This document shows, one piece after another, positions 59,633 to 64,000 of a stretch of 64,000 nucleotides of DNA (within the stretch, counting starts at the first letter, position 1; every line of letters begins with the position of its first letter). Source of the stretch: Streptomyces sp. NBC_00483 (GTDB lineage Bacteria; Actinomycetota; Actinomycetes; Streptomycetales; Streptomycetaceae); NCBI RefSeq assembly GCF_036013745.1, contig NZ_CP107880.1:806001-870000 (forward strand), given 5' to 3'. The notes under the pieces are model-generated. The model was not told the DNA's origin, made no database searches, and saw nothing but the letters and a program-made list of their open reading frames with translations. The position numbers and the translations under genes are program-made.

Positions 59633-61060
59633 CTAGCCCCTATAAACCTCCAACAACCGCAACCACACCTCACTGATCGTCGGATACGCCGGCACCGCAT
59701 GCCACAGGCGGTCGATCGGGACCTCGCCCGCGATGGCGATCGTTGCCGAGTGGATGAGTTCGCCGACCGCCGGGCCGACGAATGTGACGCCCAGGAGGAT
59801 CTCGCGGTCGAGGTCGACGATCATGCGGGCGCGGCCCGTGTAGCCGTCGGCGTAGAGGCCGGAGCCGGCCACGTTGGCCATGTCGTAGTCGATCGCGCGG
59901 ACGCGGTGGCCCGCTGCCTCCGCCTCGGCGAGGGTGAGGCCCGCGCTCGCGGCCTCGGGGTCCGTGAAGACGACCTGCGGGACCGCGTCGTGGTCGGCCG
60001 TCGCGGCGTGGGCGCCCCAGCGGTCGGTCTCCAGGAGCGGGACGCCCGAGGCGCGGGCGGTGATCGCGGCGCCGGCGATGCGGGCCTGGTATTTGCCCTG
60101 GTGGGTGAGGAGGGCACGGTGGTTGGCGTCGCCGACCGCGTAGAGCCACGTGCTGTTCGTGACGCGGAGGGAGTCGTCGACTTCGAGCCAAGAGCCCGGT
60201 TTCAGGCCCACCGTCTCCAGGCCGATGTCGTCCGTGCGCGGCGCGCGGCCCGTCGCGAAGAGGATCTCGTCGGCCTCGAGGGTCGTGCCGTCGTCGAGGG
60301 TTGCCGTGACCGTTCCCGCGGGCGACCTCTCCACCGATGCCACCGAGGTTCCCGTGCGGAGTTCCGCGCCCGCCTCGCGCAGCGCGTCCGCGACCAGCTC
60401 GCCGGCGAAGGGCTCCATGCGGTCCAGGAGGCCGCTGCCGCGTACGAGCAGCGTGACCTGCGAGCCGAGTGCCTGCCAGGCCGTGGCCATCTCGGTGGCG
60501 ACCACGCCGCCGCCGACCACGATGAGGCGGCCCGGCACCCGGTCCGCGCTCGTGGCCTCCCGGCTGGTCCACGGCTTCACCACGTCGAGGCCCGGGAGCG
60601 GCGGCAGAGCGGCGCGGGTCCCCGTACAGACGGCGACCGCGTGGCGCGCCGTGAGTGAAGTCACCGTGCCGTCCTCGGCGGTGACCGTGACGCCGCGCGG
60701 TCCGTCGAGGCGGCCGTGGCCGCGGTACAGGTCGATGCCGATGGACTCCAGCCAGCCGACCTGGCCGTCGTCCTTCCAGTGAGAGGTGTAGTCGTCGCGG
60801 TGCGCGAGGACCGCCGGGGCGTCGAGCGGGCCCTGCACCGCCTGGCGCAGGCCCGGCACCCGGCGGGCGTCGGCGCGGGCGATCACCGGGCGGAGCAGCG
60901 CCTTACTGGGCATGCACGCCCAGTACGAGCACTCACCTCCGACGAGCTCGCTCTCCACGATGGCGGCGCTCAGTCCCCCGGCTCGCGCGCGGTCGGCGAC
61001 GTTCTCGCCGACGGGTCCGGCTCCGAGCACTACGACGTCGTACGCGATGGCTTCGGTCAT
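59633..61060 (-). CDS. Flavoprotein disulfide reductase (Lpd/MerA family)
   Basis: A 475-residue pyridine nucleotide-disulfide oxidoreductase. FAD motif VVVLGAGPVGENVADRA; redox-active pair in GGECSYWACMPSKALL (C-x4-C as in dihydrolipoamide dehydrogenase, with WAC in place of the usual VGC); NAD(P) motif RLIVVGGGVVATEMA; FAD second motif WLYAVGDAN; C-terminal HAVPAYPTISEVW with the catalytic His-Glu region. Substrate not known; it is not linked to 2-oxoacid dehydrogenase genes. ATG 61060. Divergent from thioredoxin. Confidence 0.9.
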   Translation of the reverse strand: MTEAIAYDVVVLGAGPVGENVADRARAGGLSAAIVESELVGGECSYWACMPSKALLRPVIARADARRVPGLRQAVQGPLDAPAVLAHRDDYTSHWKDDGQVGWLESIGIDLYRGHGRLDGPRGVTVTAEDGTVTSLTARHAVAVCTGTRAALPPLPGLDVVKPWTSREATSADRVPGRLIVVGGGVVATEMATAWQALGSQVTLLVRGSGLLDRMEPFAGELVADALREAGAELRTGTSVASVERSPAGTVTATLDDGTTLEADEILFATGRAPRTDDIGLETVGLKPGSWLEVDDSLRVTNSTWLYAVGDANHRALLTHQGKYQARIAGAAITARASGVPLLETDRWGAHAATADHDAVPQVVFTDPEAASAGLTLAEAEAAGHRVRAIDYDMANVAGSGLYADGYTGRARMIVDLDREILLGVTFVGPAVGELIHSATIAIAGEVPIDRLWHAVPAYPTISEVWLRLLEVYRG

Positions 61061-61211
61061 ACGCGCCAGTGTCTCAGTGTGGTCGGATGTGTGCGTGCCG
61101 AGCACATGGGTACGAGCGCGGAATACGTCCGACATCCGGACGGTTGTGCACAGCGGCTTTGCCCCCGACGGCTTCGCCCCGAACCCCGGAAGCAGGAAGA
61201 GGGAAAACACC

Positions 61212-61625
61212 ATGAGCAGCACCACCACGGAGCTGACCAAGGAGAACTTCGATCAGACGGTCACGGAGAACGAGTTCGTACTGATCGACTTCTGGGCTGA
61301 CTGGTGCGGGCCTTGCAAGCAGTTCGCCCCGGTCTACGAGGAGGCCGCTGAGGCCAATCCGGACCTGGTGTTCGGCAAGGTCGACACCGAGGCGCAGCCG
61401 GAGCTTGCCGCCGCTTTCGGGATCCAGTCGATCCCGACGCTGATGATCGTGCGTGACCAGGTTGCCGTGTTCGCGCAGCCGGGGGCGCTGCCGAAGGAGG
61501 CACTCGAGGACGTCATCGGCCAGGCCCGCAAGCTGGACATGGACGAGGTCCGTGCGTCGGTCGCCGAGCAGCAGGCGAAGGCCGAGCAGGAGGGCCAGGG
61601 GCAGGGTCAGGGTCAGGAGGGCTGA
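61212..61625 (+). CDS. Thioredoxin
   Basis: A 137-residue thioredoxin: active site WCGPC at 31-35 in IDFWADWCGPCKQFAPVYEE, cis-Pro75 in IQSIPTLMIV. The C-terminal extension of about 25 residues ends in Gln/Gly repeats (QEGQGQGQGQEG) beyond the usual fold. It reduces protein disulfides in the cytoplasm. AGAGGGA lies about nine bases before the ATG. Divergent from the flavoprotein disulfide reductase, an arrangement that hints at a shared redox role (inference). Confidence 0.93.
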   Translation: MSSTTTELTKENFDQTVTENEFVLIDFWADWCGPCKQFAPVYEEAAEANPDLVFGKVDTEAQPELAAAFGIQSIPTLMIVRDQVAVFAQPGALPKEALEDVIGQARKLDMDEVRASVAEQQAKAEQEGQGQGQGQEG

Positions 61626-61663
61626 GACTCCTCCTCCCCCTCCCTCTGTCACTCGACTGAACC

Positions 61664-61694
61664 CGAGGCGGTCGCCTTTTTGGCGGCCGCCTCG
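61664..61694. terminator. Terminator after thioredoxin
   Basis: cgaggcggtcgcc and ggcggccgcctcg (13-bp stem with one G-U pair) around a ttttt loop, lying between convergent thioredoxin and LacI genes. Confidence 0.8.
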
Positions 61695-61730
61695 CGGCAT
61701 ACCCGCGTCCTTGCCGGTGGGGCGCGCGCG

Positions 61731-62771
61731 TCAGGCCGACTCGCGTGCCACCAGTGTCACCGCCAGCGCCTCGCGCGGTTCCGGCTCCGTGTCCTCCTCC
61801 GGGGCCCTGACCAGGCGGTCCACCAGTTCGGCCAGCTCCCGGCCCGAGGGCAGGTCGAGGCGCACCGTGCTCAGGCGGGGGCGCAGCAGCCGGCCCAGCA
61901 TCAGGTCGTCGGCGCCCATCACGGCGACGTCGCCGGGGATGTCGACGCCCGCGTCCTGGAGCGCGCGCATCAGCAGCATGGCGTACTCGTCGTTGTAAGC
62001 GAACACGGCTTGGAGCCCCAACTCGCTTACCTGCGCTGCGACTTGGGACGCGTCCTGCTCGTCGTACGCGAGGGGCAGCGGGACCGTCTCCGCGCCCGCC
62101 TCGCGTACGCCCTCAAGACGCGGCACCGCGAACATGTCGAGGCCCGTCTCCTTCGGCATGACGACGCCGATACGCCGGCGGCCACCGTTCAGGAGATGCG
62201 CGGCGGCGACGCGGCCGACCTCCCGGTGGTCCGTGAGCAGGGCGTGCGGGCCCTCGACCGGCTCCGGGCCGAGCGTGATGACCGCGCGGGCCCCGGAGCG
62301 GCGGAGCACCGCGATGCCGTCGGGTCCCATTCCGACCGGGCCCAGCACGGCGACGGGGCGCAGCTCGGCCCAGGCGCGCGCGGCGTCGTCGCCGCTGAGG
62401 CCCACGCTGCCGTACTGCACGACGGTGTAGTCGAGGCGGCTCAGCGCCCACTGGAGTTCGTTGAGGAAGGCGCTGTACAGAGGCCCGATCGGGACGTCGG
62501 GGGTGGGCACGAGGACGATCCGGGTGCGTCCCGCGCGCAGGCTGCGGGCGGCGGCGTGCGGGACGTAGCCGAGTTCCTTGGCGGCCGCGTGGACGCGCCG
62601 CCGGGTCGGCTCGCTGATGCGGACCGCGCTCGTGTTGTTGAGGACGTAGCTGACGGTGGCGCGCGAGACCCCGGCGAGGCGTGCGACATCGGCGCTCGTG
62701 GGCAGGGCGCCGGATGCGGCCTTGTGGGGCACGGACGGCTGGGCGGACTGCTGCTTCGGTATCTGCACCAT
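61731..62771 (-). CDS. LacI-family transcriptional repressor
   Basis: About 346 residues. Helix-turn-helix TSADVARLAGVSRATVSYVLNN with the hinge RRVHAAAKELGYVPHAAARSLRAGRT; periplasmic-binding-like effector domain (IVLVPTPDVPIGPLYSAFLNEL; GVVMPKETGLDMF; AVFAYNDEYAMLLMRAL; VAVMGADDLMLGRLLRPRLSTVRLD). Effector, presumably a sugar, unknown. ATG 62771 is preferred to ATG 62783 because AAGGA lies 11 bases before it. Downstream of the GH18 gene on the same strand (71 bases). Confidence 0.88.
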   Translation of the reverse strand: MVQIPKQQSAQPSVPHKAASGALPTSADVARLAGVSRATVSYVLNNTSAVRISEPTRRRVHAAAKELGYVPHAAARSLRAGRTRIVLVPTPDVPIGPLYSAFLNELQWALSRLDYTVVQYGSVGLSGDDAARAWAELRPVAVLGPVGMGPDGIAVLRRSGARAVITLGPEPVEGPHALLTDHREVGRVAAAHLLNGGRRRIGVVMPKETGLDMFAVPRLEGVREAGAETVPLPLAYDEQDASQVAAQVSELGLQAVFAYNDEYAMLLMRALQDAGVDIPGDVAVMGADDLMLGRLLRPRLSTVRLDLPSGRELAELVDRLVRAPEEDTEPEPREALAVTLVARESA

Positions 62772-62842
62772 GACGTACGGCATCCTTGCAGACGCCGCCC
62801 AGCGGCTTCGGCTACCCCCTGCCCCTGGCCCCTACCCCTGGC

Positions 62843-63916
62843 TCAGCCCCGCGCCAAGGTCCTCCACAGCTTCGGGTCCTCGAAGTTCAGCGCCCACAGG
62901 ACCGTGTTCCGTACGCCGTACTTCCGCAGGACCGGGAGGTGTGCGGCGGTGCCGGCGGCGTCCTGGTACCAGACGGTGCGGCGGGTCGCCTTCTTGCCCT
63001 TGCCCTCCTTGTACGTGAAGTGGGGGGTACGGGACTCCGGGTCGAGGACGTAGCGGGCGCCGACCTTGCGACGCAGCACCTCGGCGGACTTCGACGTGAC
63101 GTGCCGGGCGCGGTGCTTGCCGCCGCCGTGGGGGCCGCCGACCTTCCAGTTCCAGCCGTACGCGGGCAGGCCCATCTCCAGTTTGGCGCGCGGGACTTGG
63201 GTGGTGGCGCGGGACAGGATCTCGTCGTACCACTGGGGCGAGGCCAGCGGTCCCGGCTTGCCCTCCGCGGAGTGCAGGTTGTACGCCATGATCCGCACGC
63301 GGTCGGCGGCGGCGCCCAGCTTCCTGTAGTCCCAGATGCGGCCCGTCGAACGGGTCTTGGGCATCACGGTCAGGAAGCACTTCTTGCCGGAGGCGTGCAG
63401 GCGCGCGCAGAGTTGGGTGGCGAAGGTGGTGTAACCGGCGCGCACCGCACGGTACTTGTCGTCGGGGGCGGTGGCGATCGACTCGTAGTCGATGTCGAGC
63501 CCGTCGTAGGCGCGGCTGCGGACGACGTCGAGGAGCGCGTCGATGTGGCGGGTGCGGGACTTCTTGTTGTTCAGGACCTTGGCCAAGGCGCTCGGCTTCA
63601 TCGTCTCCATGACCGTGGGGACGACCTGGATGCCGCGGGCGTGCAGTCCGTTGATGATGCGGCGCTCGCCCGCGCCGGTGTGGCCGGCGACGCGGGCCGC
63701 GGATTTCGTCTCGTACCAGAAGGGGCTGATGGTGCGGATCTGCGCTGCGTGGGCGAGGGCGTTCTGGTAGGCGGCCTCCTGGTCCCAGTACGGGAGCCAG
63801 GCGGAGACGGTGCGCGGGGGCGCGGCCTCGGATGCGGCGGGCCCGGCGGGCGCCGCGGCGGTGAGGGCGAGGGTCCCCGCGAGGACGCTGAGGACGGTGG
63901 TGTGACGTCGTTTCAT
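62843..63916 (-). CDS. Secreted GH18-family glycoside hydrolase
   Basis: A 357-residue secreted protein: signal peptide (residues 1-29) then a GH18 barrel. The motif YDGLDIDYES gives D-G-x-D-x-D-x-E with catalytic Glu145. RVRIMAYNLHSAEGKPGP and VLWALNFEDPKLW are characteristic of the YaaH/SpoVS-type and small actinobacterial GH18 group. Lacks chitin-binding modules, so it may act on peptidoglycan or soluble chito-oligomers rather than crystalline chitin. No DasR-like box was found upstream. Confidence 0.87.
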   Translation of the reverse strand: MKRRHTTVLSVLAGTLALTAAAPAGPAASEAAPPRTVSAWLPYWDQEAAYQNALAHAAQIRTISPFWYETKSAARVAGHTGAGERRIINGLHARGIQVVPTVMETMKPSALAKVLNNKKSRTRHIDALLDVVRSRAYDGLDIDYESIATAPDDKYRAVRAGYTTFATQLCARLHASGKKCFLTVMPKTRSTGRIWDYRKLGAAADRVRIMAYNLHSAEGKPGPLASPQWYDEILSRATTQVPRAKLEMGLPAYGWNWKVGGPHGGGKHRARHVTSKSAEVLRRKVGARYVLDPESRTPHFTYKEGKGKKATRRTVWYQDAAGTAAHLPVLRKYGVRNTVLWALNFEDPKLWRTLARG

Positions 63917-63987
63917 GGGGCGAGCCTGCGACCCATCCGGCGTACCCGCCGCAGGGATTGGGCCGGTCGGCGTCTAACGTGACCCGC

Positions 63988-64000
63988 GTGACTGCCTATA
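63988..64000 (+). CDS. Start of a following gene (3' truncated by window)
   Basis: GTG-ACT-GCC-TAT at the window end, with TAACGT (63975-63980) seven bases before it, the arrangement of a leaderless Streptomyces gene divergent from the GH18 gene. Only four codons are present, so this is a weak call. Confidence 0.35.

Noticed and set aside
1..64000. tRNA, rRNA, riboswitch or biosynthetic (NRPS/PKS) genes
   Set aside because: I looked on both strands and saw no cloverleaf, rRNA signature, known riboswitch core or modular synthase domain.

Overview
The window looks like chromosome from a Streptomyces-type actinomycete. Base composition is very GC-rich with strong third-position GC bias. It carries a short chaplin (aerial-hypha surface protein), a DasR-type operator in front of chitin-degrading genes, many twin-arginine (Tat) secretion signals, PucR, IclR, LacI, XRE and TetR regulators, and frequent ATGA/GTGA overlaps in operons. 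I see no rRNA, tRNA, CRISPR array, phage or intact insertion sequence.

1-7.1 kb: the end of a GlcD-like flavin oxidase, an N-formylglutamate amidohydrolase, and a tight five-gene operon. The operon joins a CocE-type serine hydrolase to a complete OpuC/ProU-type quaternary-amine ABC importer (binding protein, ATPase, two permeases). 7.1-14 kb: a very large Tat-exported beta-propeller/amidohydrolase, a secreted esterase, a PucR-type regulator and a TPR protein. 13.9-16 kb: a 238-bp MITE-like element lying exactly at the stop codon of an aminoglycoside-phosphotransferase-like gene, followed by a decayed MFS gene.

16-33 kb: mostly ordinary core and accessory genes. These include an RlmG/RsmC-type methyltransferase, HAD phosphatase, chaplin, AIM24 protein, a quinone-oxidoreductase-like enzyme with divergent TetR, two MFS transporters, an NfeD-SPFH pair, an operon of MFS / opine dehydrogenase / 3-hydroxyacyl-CoA dehydrogenase, an EF-hand protein, a PPOX-fold protein and a VanZ protein.

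33-35 kb: a chitin module, with an AA10 LPMO and a GH19 chitinase behind a DasR-like box and a structured leader. 35-41.5 kb: an MHS-family transporter, an XRE regulator divergent from an SDR, a scar of SDR and Tn3-transposase fragments, and a TetR regulator divergent from a DrrAB drug exporter.

41.6-52.7 kb: a carbohydrate-degradation island (GH43, GH97, GH31, a polysaccharide-lyase-like protein, an M15-like secreted protein, a peptidoglycan-binding protein). It is bordered and interrupted by decayed genes (azoreductase, a GH43-like C-terminus). 52.9-59.6 kb: a catabolic block (MFS, amidase, two amidohydrolases, IclR regulator). 59.6-64 kb: a flavoprotein disulfide reductase, thioredoxin, LacI regulator, GH18 protein and the first codons of another gene.

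A recurring feature is short tandem repeats in or next to intergenic regions (9-, 13- and 24-bp units). The most unusual is a five-unit 13-bp array whose two end units carry the stop codons of two convergent genes.
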